Source of the DNA: Buddleja alternifolia | Lineage: Eukaryota > Streptophyta > Magnoliopsida > Lamiales > Scrophulariaceae | Direction: 5' to 3' | NCBI GenBank assembly: GCA_019426215.1 | Contig: CM033403.1 | Location: 37,254,733 to 37,318,732 of the forward strand | Length of the DNA stretch: 64,000 nt | Shown here: piece by piece, positions 35,801-48,700 of the stretch | How the letters are laid out: each line of letters opens with the position of its first letter | Position numbering within the stretch: position 1 is the first letter of the stretch | Translations under genes and position numbers: made by a program | The notes under the pieces: generated by a model | The model's input: only the letters and a program-made list of their open reading frames with translations | Databases searched by the model: none | Told to the model about the DNA's origin: nothing

Positions 35801-38460
35801 TGTGAATTTCCGAATTATGCCGAAAATACTTAAGACTGATTGTCTAGAATAAATGCAGAACTTGAATATGATTAGAGCTGAATTTTGTTTTCTGCATGCC
35901 ATGGAAAAAAATGAAAAGGACACTTTGGTTTATAGGTCCTTTTTCCAGGTTAACCTGTTGGTTAAATATGTTACAATGATGAATATCTGAAATCATTTTT
36001 ACAGGTCATGAAGAACATGTATCAGCTTCGTGTCAGTTCATGTAATGACCCGAAATAATTAATACAAACTCAGACTAGTAAGTTAATGACAGTTTGTGAG
36101 CTGTAGACATCAAATTATTCTCATCTGAAAGTCTTTGTTATATTAGGGAACATGATCTCTTATCTAAAGCAAACATAATTCTGCCATCATATAATCAATC
36201 AAAAAAAGAGGGGCTGACATAAATACTAGGATAGCCAAACATCGCACCTATCAAAACTTCCTATGAGTCAACCAACATGAAAAACCTTGAATTCGAATTT
36301 TCCATCTATTTTCGCCACTATACAGAAATAAGGGCAGGCTGTACATCCGAAACAACTGGATTGCGAACATTCACCACTATACAGAATTAAAGGCAGGCTG
36401 TACATCCGAAACAACTGGATTGCAAACAGCAACAGACTGGAACCAGTGAATGATAAAAAGATTAAAATGAAATAAATAACTTACGTTTTCCTCAAGGCTA
36501 CATATGAATTCAACTCTTTGATCTGCACAAAAAGATATAATTAAAGAAACATCCCACAATTGTTTATAGAAAAGATCTCTGCAGCAGCGCATGTCTTCAT
36601 TTTAGGAATCAGGGTGTTGCAAGAAGTCCAATACAATCATCTACCCCAGACAAATTCAAGCCATATCTGAAAACTGAAAGAGGACATATGAAGCTGCCCA
36701 ACTAGGTAATTACTAAATTAACCATCCAGCAGTTTAGCACCCAGATATTTGACTTGATGTTTACAGGTGTATAGTCAACACTAGAGTCGGTGACTTTTTA
36801 GTCTCAATGTTTAAAAACAGGTACTAGGTAAAACAAAAATGAGTTAGTGCAATTGCAATTTAAAGAGCATAACATCATTATCATCCCAGTCCTTGAATAA
36901 AGAGTGATCTTTCAATTTCCCAAAATTCATTAATCGCCAAGTGTTAAGTATATTTTAAGTCTATAATTCTGATTTGAAGATGAGAAAAACATAAATATAA
37001 TGACTGCTAAAGAAAAACAAGTTGGTTTAAATATAAATCTCAAGTTCTAACACACTTACCATAGATTGCTTCTCATCATTAAGCTGCTTGTTCACCTCGG
37101 GAGGTTTTCTACTTTCCTCATCTTTAATTTCACGATCAAATTCCTTAATCAACCTAGAAATTCACAACAGAATCAGTAATAAAGAGAAAAATTCCAAAGA
37201 AGCATACTTGAAAGATCTCCAGATATAAATTCCAATGTTACTGATAGTCCACAACATCTAGTATAAATTAATATCACCGCCATTAAAAGCTACGGTTCCA
37301 AATACTTAAACAGTAACCTCTATAAAGTTCTAGTGACAAATTGAGCTCATCTATTATCATCTCTTCCCCCTATTTTCAGGCCCCGAATGTCATAGATATT
37401 TTCCACGAGTACTTTCAAACATGTGAGCTCTAACTGATTCTGTATGAAAGCCAGTACAATATAAAATGAAATGACGATACAGGAGGTATGCTTACCTTTT
37501 ACACTCTCTCATCTTCCCTGTAAGCTCCTCCAGCTGTTTACTTTGTCTATTTGAGTCCTTGATTTTATCCAGCTTTTGGAAGCCATTTCTGATTAGGCAT
37601 GAAAAAGTATTAGAGTTAACCAAATGTGATGCTAACTACTAGTGGCTAATACTCTAATACTTGGAAAAACCCTACACATGGACTAGCAGCAAAACCCTAC
37701 ACATGGAAAAAAAATAGTGGCACCAGGTCTCATACTTGGCAACAATTCAACAAGCACTTACTTCTTCTTAAACAAAATATAAAAAGGTAGAAGCATCAAA
37801 AAGTTATCAGGTGGACTAGTTGCCAGATCAAAACCAGAAGCTGAATATTATTAGTATATTACATAGGAAATCAGAAGATTTAAACTTAAAAGCTAATGCG
37901 AAATACGAGATTACTGAAGGAGAATAAGCGAAAGTAAATTGACATAGAAGCTCCTTATCATACAATGGTCAATGAATTATTGCTTGGACAATCAAGAAAT
38001 CTCCCTCTCACCAAAATGAAAGAACTTCATAGTATTCACTAATTGCAAATATGCAACAATGAGATACCAAATAGAGCATTTTTTACCTCTCAAAACAGCA
38101 AATATCAAATCTCAAGGTAACAAATATTTAGCTAAGAGTAACGTTGTCCAAAGTCTAGCTGAGACGACCAGGTACGGCCATATATAAATGTAGTCCCCGT
38201 GCAATGTGGAACTAAAACATAAAGTGGCCATATTTTAATATCAGATGCTTCGGTGCTACGGCAATTCATAAAACAATGGAGAAGAAAAACATAGAAACAC
38301 AAAAATTAAGATATTCCAAATAATACTAAAAAGAAAAATATAGGCCCCCATTACTCTCTAAAATGCATACGAAAATCAATAGACATGTTCGAAAGGCAGA
38401 TGGATACCAAAACAATCAATAGAAACACAAAAATGTAGGTAGTTACATTTTGGATTTAAA

Positions 38461-38517
<57 letters not shown>

Positions 38518-38603
38518 TACGCAAGGGCACGCATAGTGTCGCGAATTTCACCATGGATCTGCTCCATTTGAGGGTTCATCTGTAACTCCATGTTAGCAGC
38601 CAT
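32859..38603 (-). CDS. NPSN13: Novel plant SNARE, NPSN13-like (Qb-SNARE)
   Basis: Tail-anchored Qb-SNARE for vesicle fusion at the plasma membrane and cell plate. Ten exons in gene order: 38521-38603, 37496-37588, 37060-37153, 36485-36522, 35241-35338, 34168-34247, 34039-34095, 33862-33954, 33482-33556, 32859-32966. They total 819 bp, giving 272 residues, close to the usual 265-270. The N-terminus MAANMELQMNPQMEQIHGEI and helical Habc-like region precede the SNARE motif (about 165-215: TDQAIERSK … QMGRIVNELDTIQFSIKKAS). The membrane anchor (KCIMFFLFLVVCGVIAIIVV, about 217-236) is followed by a luminal tail with NPNN and DIPGLAPP. Resemblance is to NPSN13 rather than NPSN11/12 (GTGASEPTADDNVQVAS). 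Introns hold a (GA)n run, a poly-G run and a 59-bp tandem repeat. Intact. Confidence 0.93.
35378..35398 (+). repeat. Poly-G run in SNARE intron
   Basis: About twenty consecutive G in intron 4 of the SNARE gene (minus-strand poly-C). It is a likely hotspot for length error in sequencing. Confidence 0.8.
36313..36430 (+). repeat. 59-bp tandem duplication in SNARE intron
   Basis: Two copies starting CGCCACTATACAG (36313) and CACCACTATACAG (36372) share GGCAGGCTGTACATCC and AACAACTGGATTG. Local duplication inside an intron. Confidence 0.8.
38467..38514 (+). repeat. (GA)n microsatellite
   Basis: A 48-bp GA run in the first intron of the SNARE gene, five bases from the donor site. Its complement is a long pyrimidine tract right after the donor on the coding strand. 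Confidence 0.9.
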
Positions 38604-38909
38604 GTTCCTTCTCTGTGGGACCGACCGACCGACCGAACTGTTGTTATAATAATAAGATAGGCAGCCGGTAGAAGAAGAAATTCCTTACCGGCAAATATAT
38701 ATATATATATATATATATGAGTAGAAATGTCCCAGAAAAATGAAACCCTCTTTATGAATAAGTTGAGGAGGGCATGTTATGTTAAGGAAAGAAATGGGCA
38801 GTTGATGATAAGAGAGGTTAACGTATGTATATATGTATTGGAAAAGATGGAGGATCGAGTTCACAATTTTGGAAATTGAAACCCCAATTTTTGAGATGGT
38901 TTAGGGTTC

Positions 38910-38940
<31 letters not shown>

Positions 38941-40478
38941 ACGCCCAACCCAACCCAGAGCTATGAAGAATGAATAAATAATAGTTTTGTTTGTTTAGAC
39001 TTTAGAGAGGTTACAGGCTGCCTGTCCTCCTATGTCTCAACTAATATATATCTTATTAATATTTTAAGTATAACATATTTTCTCTTTTTAACTTTGAAAT
39101 TTTTTAGGGGCAAAATGATAAAAAATAATTATTAATGGTAATAATGTACCTTCCTTCTGTTAATAGTGGATAACACATGGAACAGAGTCGAATTAATCAA
39201 ATAATTTGTTCTATTTTTGGATTAGACGTAACAAAAATAATAGTAACTTGATTTGAGCTCGAACATCAACATCTTTTTTTCTTTTTCTTTCTTGGTAAAT
39301 ATAAAATATCAACATTTTCATTTAAGAAAACATAAAAAGATATATATAAACACACAAATCTTTTACTCCTCCTCCTTGATGCGGAAAGAGTACTGATAAT
39401 CTAATAGTTTTCAGCTTTCTAAACCCTGTGAGATTACAATTTACACACACCCTTGCCACCGGGTGTCTAGCATTTGTTATAAAACAAAAATATTGAAGTT
39501 CAATATTTTAATCCAGTCGATGGATTTTCAAATTTGTTCTTCTCATATCTTTAGAGTCGTTCGTCTATTATATCATTTGATTGGCTGCTTAAATTTCAAT
39601 ATAAAATTTTCTCTTACATTTCTTCATTGTTATTTTTTTAAAAAAAATTACGAATCGACTATAATTATAATTTATATGTTCATTAATCGTGTGGTTATAA
39701 AGCTCTGTTTCATAAGAAACAAATGTTGTTTAATGATGAATTTTTTGGTGTTGAAACCCCTACAAGGAAATTAACTCGAGAATGTGAACAAGTAAAAAAT
39801 ACCCTGCAATTTGGATCTAATTAAAAAACTTTAGAATATTTTTGGGGTTAATTAAGAATTGTTCCGTGAAACGCCTGACAACTTGCGGCATACAAGTTGT
39901 CGGTTTGTAGAACCACACAATTTATGCCTTATATTTAGTCCGTAAGGCTTCACATCCTTACGAACGGCGAGGAAGGATTTTTTTTCACATTAACGTTAAG
40001 AGAGGTGAAAAACAAAACATGAAGATTATGTATGTTACAACATGGAAACAATATTTATTTGGAGGAAGTAAGACTAAATTAACAACCAACAGAGAGACCT
40101 AGCATTGCGGGTGAAATGTGTTGACCAGAGAATAATATAGTACATCCCGTCTCTTATTTAACTAATTTAACAGTCATTACTCGTATTCTCAACCTCTCTT
40201 CCTCATATAATCCTCCGAAGCGATCAAACTAACAACAACCTAAACTCAACACATCCATCCACTTTTGTCCAAGAAAGATTATCTGCTCAAACTATCTCCT
40301 ATACATGCCTATAAGACCTCTCTCTTAGTCTTCCTAATTAAACATCATCCTTTTCGACTGGGAAAAAATATGTACTAACATTTCACAACTCACAACCTTC
40401 ATTAAATAAAATAAAACAAAACAAAACAAAAGAGAAACAGAAAGAAAGAACAAGATCAACACTTAACTAGCCAACAAC
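38604..40478. other. Divergent intergenic region: SNARE and pectinesterase promoters
   Basis: Holds an (AT)n run (38696-38719) and a second (GA)n run (38914-38940) in the SNARE 5' region. An A+T-rich centre follows, then the upstream region of the pectinesterase with CATATAATCC near 40204 as a possible TATA box. The leader before ATG 40479 is A-rich with AAACA repeats. No gene seen. Confidence 0.5.
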
Positions 40479-42246
40479 ATGAAGGGGCGAAAGTTTCTTC
40501 TATTAGGAGTCTCGGTCATCCTCGTTGTTGGGGTACTCATAGGCCTAATCGTAGGTGTAAATCGCCACAATTCCAAAGAATCTGATGATGACCAGAATGC
40601 ATTGTCCACAACATCCAAAGCGGTGGCTTCAGTTTGTTCCAAGACCGATTACAAGAAAACATGTGTTGACAGCATGAGCTCATTAAGCAACAACCAAAGT
40701 GCGACCCCAAAGGACTTCCTGGAGCTCGCCATCAATGTAGCCATCAAAGAAGTTCAGGCCGCAATGGGCCGCCCTGCTGATATTGGTAAATTAACCAATG
40801 ACTCCCAACAGAAAATGGCAGTGGAGGATTGTAAGGATTTATTACAGTATGCAGTTGGTGAGTTGCAAGCATCATTCTCCATGGTGGGGGATAAGGACTT
40901 GCACACCATCTCTGACAGGGAAGCAGAGCTCAAGAACTGGCTCAGTGCTGTCATCTCATACCAGCAGACGTGCGTGGATGGCTTCACGACACCTCAACTC
41001 AAAGATGCCATCTCCAATGGACTTCTCAATGCCACACAACTCACAGACAATGCTTTAGCCATTGTCACTGCCATTTCTCATATTCTTGAAACATTCGACA
41101 TGAGCATCTCCTCTTCCTCCTCCTCCTCCAGAAGATTACTAGAAAATGGATTTCCTGCATGGTTCTCCACTGCAGACAGGAAACTTCTGGCAAGTCAAAG
41201 TGGTGGCCAACCACGACCTAATGCCGTGGTCGCACAAGATGGGAGTGGACAGTACAAAACAATAAATGAAGCTCTTGCAGCATATCCCAAAAACATGAAT
41301 GGTGGGAGGTACACTATATACGTTAAGGCTGGAGTTTATGACGAGTATATAACTGTCACAAAAGACCAGGTTAATGTGTACATGTATGGAGATGGACCAA
41401 GAAAGACCATCATTACTGGTAAAAAAAGCTTTACCAGTGGTGTGTCCACCTACCAAACTGCCTCTTTCAGTAAGTTTATCTCCAACATAATATAAATATA
41501 TATGTTTCATGTTTGGTAATTAACACATGCATATATGTTTGTTTGTAGGTGCAATTGGTAATGGATTTATAGGCAAGTCTATGGGTTTTCAAAACACAGC
41601 AGGGCCAGAGGGACACCAGGCTGTTGCTCTTCGCGTGCAATCGGACATGTCAGCCTTCTATAATTGCAGAATGGATGGTTATCAGGACACCTTATACACG
41701 CAAACCCATCGCCAGTTCTACCGAAATTGTGTCATATCTGGCACCATTGATTTCATATTTGGTGATGCAGCTGTAATTATCCAAAACTGTTTGATAATAG
41801 TGAGGAAGCCAATGGACAACCAACAGAACACAGTGACTGCTCAGGGGCGCACTCAGAGTCGCGAGACCACAGGAATAGTGATCCAGAATTGCAGAATAGT
41901 TCCAGAGCAAAAACTGGAACCCGTGAGGTTTAAAATTCCAACATACTTGGGTAGACCATGGAAGATATACTCCAAGACTGTAATAATGGAGTCAACATTG
42001 GCAGACTTTATACAGCCACAAGGATGGATGCCATGGGATGGCAACTATGCTCTTGATACTTTGTACTATAGGGAGTATGGAAATAGGGGTCCAGGCGCCT
42101 CAACTGATAAGCGAGTCAAGTGGAAAGGCTATGGTGTCATAACCAATAGGGATGAAGCTCTTCGGTTCACAATTGCTCAATTCATTCAAGGAAACCAATG
42201 GTTGCAATCCAGTGGTGTACCGTACTTTCTTGGACTCAAAAACTAA
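40479..42246 (+). CDS. Pectinesterase with N-terminal inhibitor domain (type I PME)
   Basis: Demethylesterifies cell-wall homogalacturonan. Two exons, 40479-41469 and 41549-42246, give 562 residues, usual for type I PMEs. Residues 7-27 are a hydrophobic signal anchor. Residues about 48-205 are a PME-inhibitor domain with conserved Cys (C53, C62, C118). A Ser-rich linker carries two subtilase-type processing motifs, RRLL (218-221) and RKLL (234-237). The catalytic domain begins near 248 (AVVAQDGSGQYKTI) and has GFQNTAG, GYQDTLY (D377, general acid), GTIDFIFG (D398, nucleophile) and YLGRPW, and ends VPYFLGLKN. The single short intron (41470-41548) has GTAAGT/TAG borders and lies at the usual PME position. 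All catalytic residues are present, so it should be active after secretion and processing. Confidence 0.95.
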
Positions 42247-43130
42247 GAAACTAAGTAGAGTTTATTTTGTATAGGTTAGTCGGGGAATGGGAGGATGGAT
42301 GTTAGATGCCATCCCCACCTTGAACTTATCGAAATATTCATAGTTTTTTCCGCCGCTATAATAGCTTCTCTTTGATCACTATCCGTCTTGTTTCCTAACT
42401 ATTCTATCCAACCCAAAATAACTATTCCGGGATCCAATTCAATTCTAAGTATTTCCTTCATCGTAATCTAGGGTCTGTTTTCGGCCCAAGGTGAGTTCAT
42501 ATTGCGTCAAAGATCCCATCTTGTGTCAAAATCCATCCTTCTTCGATCCAACTCATGTCTTTTTAAAATTCTATTTTCGTTCTATTATTATTTATTAACT
42601 AATTCACCTTTATCAACTTTAAGAGAAATCCTTAATCTTCATATTTTGTTATCCATTGAATGATAATTCACCTTGTCGTTTTTTCCTTGACCTTTTTCAT
42701 GCTCAATTTATCATCCATCACAAGTTTTATCTTATATGGAAGGAGTGCTTCCAGCAAGCCAACTGGAGGATCGCCTAAACTAATGCTGAATAAGTTCAAG
42801 TAGAATAGAAATAATATTGACAACTATTTAAAAGAAAAAAACTAATCAATGCAGCATGTAAGCAAATAATGTTGAGATGTAAACAAATGGTCCTCAATGT
42901 TGAGAATGACAACAGAAAAAACATGTAATCAAGGCCTGAATTCTTAAGATTCCTTGCACCTTCTATTCTATCTAGTCTGGTATGGTTAAACCAAAAAGTT
43001 CGCAACTAAGGTCATCCAATAGGCGCTCTAGTTCATGAGAAAGATTCATAACATCAAACCATTTAAACCAATTCCACCACTCCTCGAGAAAATGGAAACA
43101 AAGAAAATACACATGGCGCGTAGCTCTGAA
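42247..43130. other. Convergent intergenic region after pectinesterase
   Basis: 3' flank of the pectinesterase (+) and of the L3 fragment (-). Ordinary A+T-rich DNA; no gene or defined repeat seen. Confidence 0.5.
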
Positions 43131-43766
43131 TCAATCTGCAGCCATGAAAGGGTTTGTATCGCCAATTTCAGCTACCAAAGGTTCCAATTCTTCAAGGTCA
43201 TCATCCTCTGGGGCAAAATAAGTGGGAAATGGAAGCAATGAGATGCCTGGCTTCTTGTACACAATATCTTTTATGAAAACAAATTTTTTTGTTGCACCTG
43301 GAACCTGCAAATGCGCCAGCAGTCTCCAAATTTCCAGTATGCAAATGTGATATGAAATAACACACTTCTTAACAAATGGCATTAGATAGTGTCATAGCAT
43401 TTTTGCATAAACACATCAATATCTTACAATATGCCAGGACTTCTAGACAATGTGTATGAATTGACTTACAAGTCTATTCAATGTCTTTTCACACAACAAA
43501 CTCTTATTATTTCTCCTCAATAGTAAGGAATTTATTCAGAAAAGTTAAATGCAAAAGATTCCAAAAGGGATGATGAGGAATATTTTTACTACCATCAATT
43601 GAAGTCTGAACATGCAATTTAAAGAAGAAAATAGGAAGGGTGAGAAAATATACTTGGCCTCTCACCCACAGTAGGTTCCTTGAGGGATCAATTTTGTAAA
43701 CCCAAACGTTCTTCACTGTTCTTTGCTCAACACCCATGTGGCCGGGCATCTTCTTTCCTTTAAATA
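43131..43766 (-). pseudogene. 3' fragment of organellar ribosomal protein L3 gene
   Basis: Two exons of a mitochondrial-type uL3 protein (like Arabidopsis RPL3P, At3g17465). The first, 43654-43766, encodes FKGKKMPGHMGVEQRTVK and NVWVYKIDP…LLWVRGQ. The last, 43131-43304, encodes VPGATKKFVFIKD, LLPFPTYFAPEDDDLEELEP and ends GDTNPFMAAD before TGA. Splice borders between them are normal, and so is the acceptor before the first. The family protein is about 320 residues; only the last 95 or so are here. I found no L3-like exon between 43767 and the CIPK1 stop at 45735, so the 5' two thirds appear lost unless exons lie beyond CIPK1, which is unlikely. No stop or frameshift in what remains. Confidence 0.8.
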
Positions 43767-45734
43767 CTTGTTTCAAAGCAGATACAACAACAAGTCACAA
43801 AATAAATACCCCACTTGTTTGGTGGCTTTCAACTTGAGCTAATTATCTCTCTTGTGCAACACTGATAACTGATATGCTAGGTCATGCATTTGGTTAGAAC
43901 TGCTATCATGACAGAATATTCAGAGCAACCTTTTCCCAGATGGATAAGATTGATAATTGCATAAAGAAAAGGTTGAATGCATTAGTAATTCTAGACTCTC
44001 GTAATGATAAATTACTCTCTACACTACACATTCATCACTGTAGTTTACAAATCAATAATTACTATCTAAAATAATAAAAGGTAAATGATATTAGCACTTC
44101 AAATGTGTTATTGGCACTCCATTCAATACAAATTTCTTGACAAAAATAGTGAAAAGTGAAACTCCAATATCATATCCCATAATAAAATGGTATAAATTTT
44201 AGCACAGCTGTTAACTATGAGCATCAGACATAGAGCATCTTGCTTCCTCTCCAAAACAGGTCCTCATTTTGAACAAAGCTTCACTTTGAGAACATTCCCC
44301 CACATAATTTTCCTTCAATGCTCTATAACAGTAAAAGAAAACTTGTTTCAAGATTCTTTACAGATGAAGGTTGAACCTCGAGAATTTTGATGCTCAACAG
44401 GTTCAAATAGTATAGTTCAAGTTTTCTTCAACCAAAAGAGAGTGAATCCAACAATAAAAGGTCTTTTTTTCCTTTTGTTTTTTTTTGGGCAGAGGGGGTG
44501 GTTGATTACTGATGTATCGCTGCAACTTTTAGTGTCCATTACAAGACATTGACCTCAGCCTCTCGGCTACCACAGGGTATCTTGATCAAGATGCTTGCAG
44601 TTAACAAACAATGTTGCCATGCCAAGCTAAATCAACTATCATTCTTGCAAACTCGGATGAAAAATTGAAAGGTTACTAGCAACATCTTCAAATAAACCAA
44701 GGAAAATTGACTTTAATGTTGGTCAACTTTCAAACAATGTTTTGTCAATCACCACTATTGCATTCACTAGACACACTCGTTACTTTTCCAATTCCTCCAT
44801 CCACAAACTCTAGCAAGATTCGAGAATCTTTCTCTCTTCATAGATGTCTTATTATTTTTATTTGACACTTTTACTAAGATGTACATATATCAACTTTTAA
44901 TCTACAATAAAAAGCATCTTGATTTCTTATTACAACTTTTTAAAAACATTGATTATAAAAGACATACTAATCATCCCATTCTTGTATTGTGAACCCGGAC
45001 CTATTGGTCCCAATTCAGCATAAAATCCTCCCCCCCCCCCCTCCCCCTCCCTTTTTATAGGGTGCGATTGCTTGGCTTGAAACCTATATCCAGGGTATGG
45101 TCGAGCTTGGGACATCAATATTTGGACGCAATTTGAGATTATTTGTTTGTGCAGCCTTTTTAGAGAATTCATTACATGCATCGTTTTTTTTGATTGTCCA
45201 CCCGATTCATCGGAACTTTGCTTCGACTACATCCAAATCCGACCCGCGTCGCACACCTGACAGTGGTGGGTGAGTCTCCCAACGGAGGTTTTCTGCATTC
45301 ACAAGGTCTCGAACCCAAGACCTTACTTAAGCGGAACGGAGCTGCTTACCATTCGGACCAACCCCCGTTGGTCATTACATGAATCATGATATGAGCTATT
45401 ATGAACTAATTAACAATCAACGATTAAATCTCGAACAAATATCAACAATTGATTATTACCTAATAAGTAAATTCAACAATCTACCTACTTATCAACCCAT
45501 TTGGATACAAATTTTTCTACCTATTACTATTTGCTGCCCAACATGTATTGCTTTTCCTACGTTGAGGCTCATAATATAACAAGCAAAGTCCTCAAACCTC
45601 AAGACAGCACTGCATGAATTTGATGTGGTGCTTTAAATTATGGTGGACATTAGTGCCATTCAGTTGTAAAATAATAATTACATAAATTGCTTTACTAGCA
45701 TTTTTGTGTGGCCTTGCTTAACACTACTTTCCAG
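43767..45734. other. Intergenic stretch between L3 fragment and CIPK1
   Basis: A+T-rich sequence where the 5' part of the L3 gene would be expected, but no such exons are recognised. It holds a C-rich run (45028-45053) and a SINE (45183-45371). Confidence 0.5.
45183..45371 (-). mobile_element. tRNA-derived SINE
   Basis: On the minus strand it starts with a tRNA-like head (GGTCCGAATGGTAAGC, A-box-like) and a B box GGTTCGAGACC, and ends in eight A (plus-strand T run 45184-45191). Flanks TCATTACATGCATC (45169-45182) and TCATTACATGAATC (45372-45385) are a 14-bp target duplication with one change. Confidence 0.8.
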
Positions 45735-48700
45735 CTAGAATTCAGCATCTCCTAGGAGCTGCTCTCGGCTTTGTGATACACCCAATTCATTTGATAGTTT
45801 GTTACACAACTGCATAAAGCCCCAAACACCAACCAGTTAGACAATATGTAATGCCCAGATGATAGACTGATATTGGAAGATGTATAAAAAAGATAGGCAT
45901 ATACCTGTCTGTATACTATTAGATCACCATAAGCTTTTCGCAACTCAACTACATACAAAGATGGACTTATCTCAAAAACCTGTCACAGCAGAAAAGTTGA
46001 GATTAATTCAAAGATAAATATAATGACACGTCCGTTGTTCAAAGCCAGAGTCTCCTCTCCCACTGACTTACTTCTGCAGTTACCGAGAGACTTCCTGAGG
46101 CTTTATGACTTGTGCGCTCTTGCATCACTTTCAACTATACATATTAGTTTGAAAACACAAACAATTACAAAAATGTGATTGCATTTTCACTGATAATAAA
46201 AATAATGTCGTTTCCAAAACACTTGTTATGTTTTCAACCCAACTGGGACAAATCCAGATTTTCTGACAGAAAATAGTTGAGTAAACGAACCTTTCCATTT
46301 CTCTTCTGGACATTAAATCCCATCTGCCCAACTGTATTTTCTATCCGCTCCAGCAATACTTTTGGAGAATGATTTGATGTAAATCTGATTTTCCTCTCGG
46401 AGGCATCCTGAAAATTACAGGTTTTACATGTATGGCTTTCATAGGTAACTTATGCCTATATGAGGATCTTAATGTGAAAAAATATATAACTGAAGCTGAT
46501 AGCTCTTTTCTGTTATTCTTACCTCTTTTTCAAAAAACCCAGAAAGATCTAGAAAGGAGGACATTCCAATCAGCTGAAAGGCATTAATTAGAGTGGGGGA
46601 TTCTGGATATTGTTCTGCATCTGAGGGCTAAAGAACAGATTGAGAATGCATATATTGTCAGAACAAAATGAAATAACCCGATGAAAGGATGCCAACGATA
46701 AAGGAAATACATACGGTTCCATATACAGATGATACTTCATCATCTGAACAAGCATCTTTTTCTTCTTCTTCTTCTTCTGTAGGATCTAATGGAGTGTAGC
46801 CTTGTTTAAACCAGTCATTTTCTCTTATCTCCACCATGGTTATCCTTGTACGAGGGTTGGGATCTAGAATCCTCCTTATCAGGTTTTTGGCTCCTGAAGA
46901 AAGCCATTTCGGTATCTGAGAGTCCCCCTTGAAAATCTGATTCGGCAATTTTCGAAGATCATAGGCGTGAGGTCTTAGAAACACAGGCAAGAAATTCACA
47001 TTACCTAAAAAATAAGGGGGGGGGGGGGTACCTTTTGATAGAGTACTGCAAGATTTCGATCATCAAAAGGAAGATATCCTGTGAGAATTACGTATAGGAT
47101 GACACCGCAAGACCATATATCTGAGGTTGCACCATCATACCCTCTGTTTGAAAGAACTTCAGGAGCAACATAGTTTGGACTTCCACAAGTTGTATGCAGT
47201 AGTCCGTCATCCTAAATTTTGACAAACATAAGTTAACTGAAGAAGAAGACAGAGAATTTGGCACAAGGAGCTAGTCTTTAAGGAGCATACCCTAAAATGC
47301 TGCGGCAAAGCACTGAGGCCAAAATCCGTTATCTTAATGTTTCCTTGAGCATCAATCAGCACATTTTCTAGCTGCATTTTGTGCAACAAATGTAAGGCAA
47401 AGAGTTTGGCATGAATTCCTAGGATGATCACGAGACAATTCATTTCTTATGAGATAGTAATTACTTTGAGATCTCTGTGAAAAACGCCTTTGTTGTGACA
47501 GTAGGTAACACCATCAATTAACTGTTGAAAGAGCTTCCTGCCTTGAGCTTCTGGAAGTTTTCCTTTGGATGCCTATAAACCATGAATGTGCAAAAATTGG
47601 ATTACCCTGTGTTTCAATCCTAAAATAAAAGGATTACGTTCTGCAAAAGGTACCTACAATTCTCTCAAACAGTTCACCACCATTCACGTACTCAAGGACC
47701 ATATGTATCTTGGTCTTGCTCGCCAAGACCTGGTGGTTCATTAATAAAGAAAAAAGCATGGACATTAGAATTAAATCTATGCAAAGATTGACATGAAAGT
47801 AAGGTTTTTCCTTTCAATATTCGGTGTCTAATCATTTAATATATACTATGATGGTTCTAAAATTAGTGATTGAATGGTTTGCTTGAGTCGTTTCGGATTT
47901 TTTTTGATGTTTTCCAATTTTATGGCAGATTGTTAGCCTGAACTGAATGCAGTTTGGGACCATGTCGACACACAAATGTTATCCGCTTCTGCAAAAATGT
48001 GACAGCAAAGAAAAGAGTACATGTATATTTCGGTTAATAAACCAATTACAGGCCGCCAGATATTTGTACACTGCCGGTGGGTCTGAAAACGAGACAAACC
48101 ACAACTTATCTTTTGATGGAGAACATTATAAACCACGAACACGATGAGGGTGTTTTGTTGGCATATTCAATGGTGCCACTGCCATGCGAAGTGTCAAACT
48201 TAGCAGGCTATATAATGAAACGCAACAAAAAATTTGGGGGGGCCACATGCTTGTATCCAAAGTAGTTGGGCTACTGAATCATTGGCTATTACTCTTGCTC
48301 TTTTTTATATATAATAATATGTGTGTGTTTGTGTGTGTATATATATATATTAGCAGCCATAGTCCCCACCCTTGCTGCTCCACCATACGCATCATCATCA
48401 TCATCATCATCATATCATAAAACCCACTTCTGCTAATCAAGGTCAAGTGCTACCCAAACAAAATATTATAAGTAAAAGCTTTTTTTTATTAGCAAAATTG
48501 ATTTAACCAATTGAGTGTATGATTCAGCTCAAGTTAAAAAGTGTAAATGTCATGAAACACACACACGTTGGTGTAGAGAAGATGGACAATTCCCAATTTA
48601 TATACTACTATTAGCATCACAGCATAGAGTGTTGAAACATTTTGGAATATGTAAAAGACGATGAGTGAAGGAAGGAAGGAAGGAAGATGATGATGAAGAG

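Noticed and set aside
40754..41058. Overlapping frames inside pectinesterase exon 1
   Set aside because: Shadows of a well-supported gene; no independent coding signal.
43507..43650. Continuation of the L3 exon below 43654
   Set aside because: Reading through is possible, but GTATAT at the exon end and a good acceptor at 43304 restore the known protein sequence, so this part is intron.
48302..48420. GT/AT/ATC simple repeats as possible regulatory DNA
   Set aside because: Ordinary microsatellites in a CIPK1 intron.
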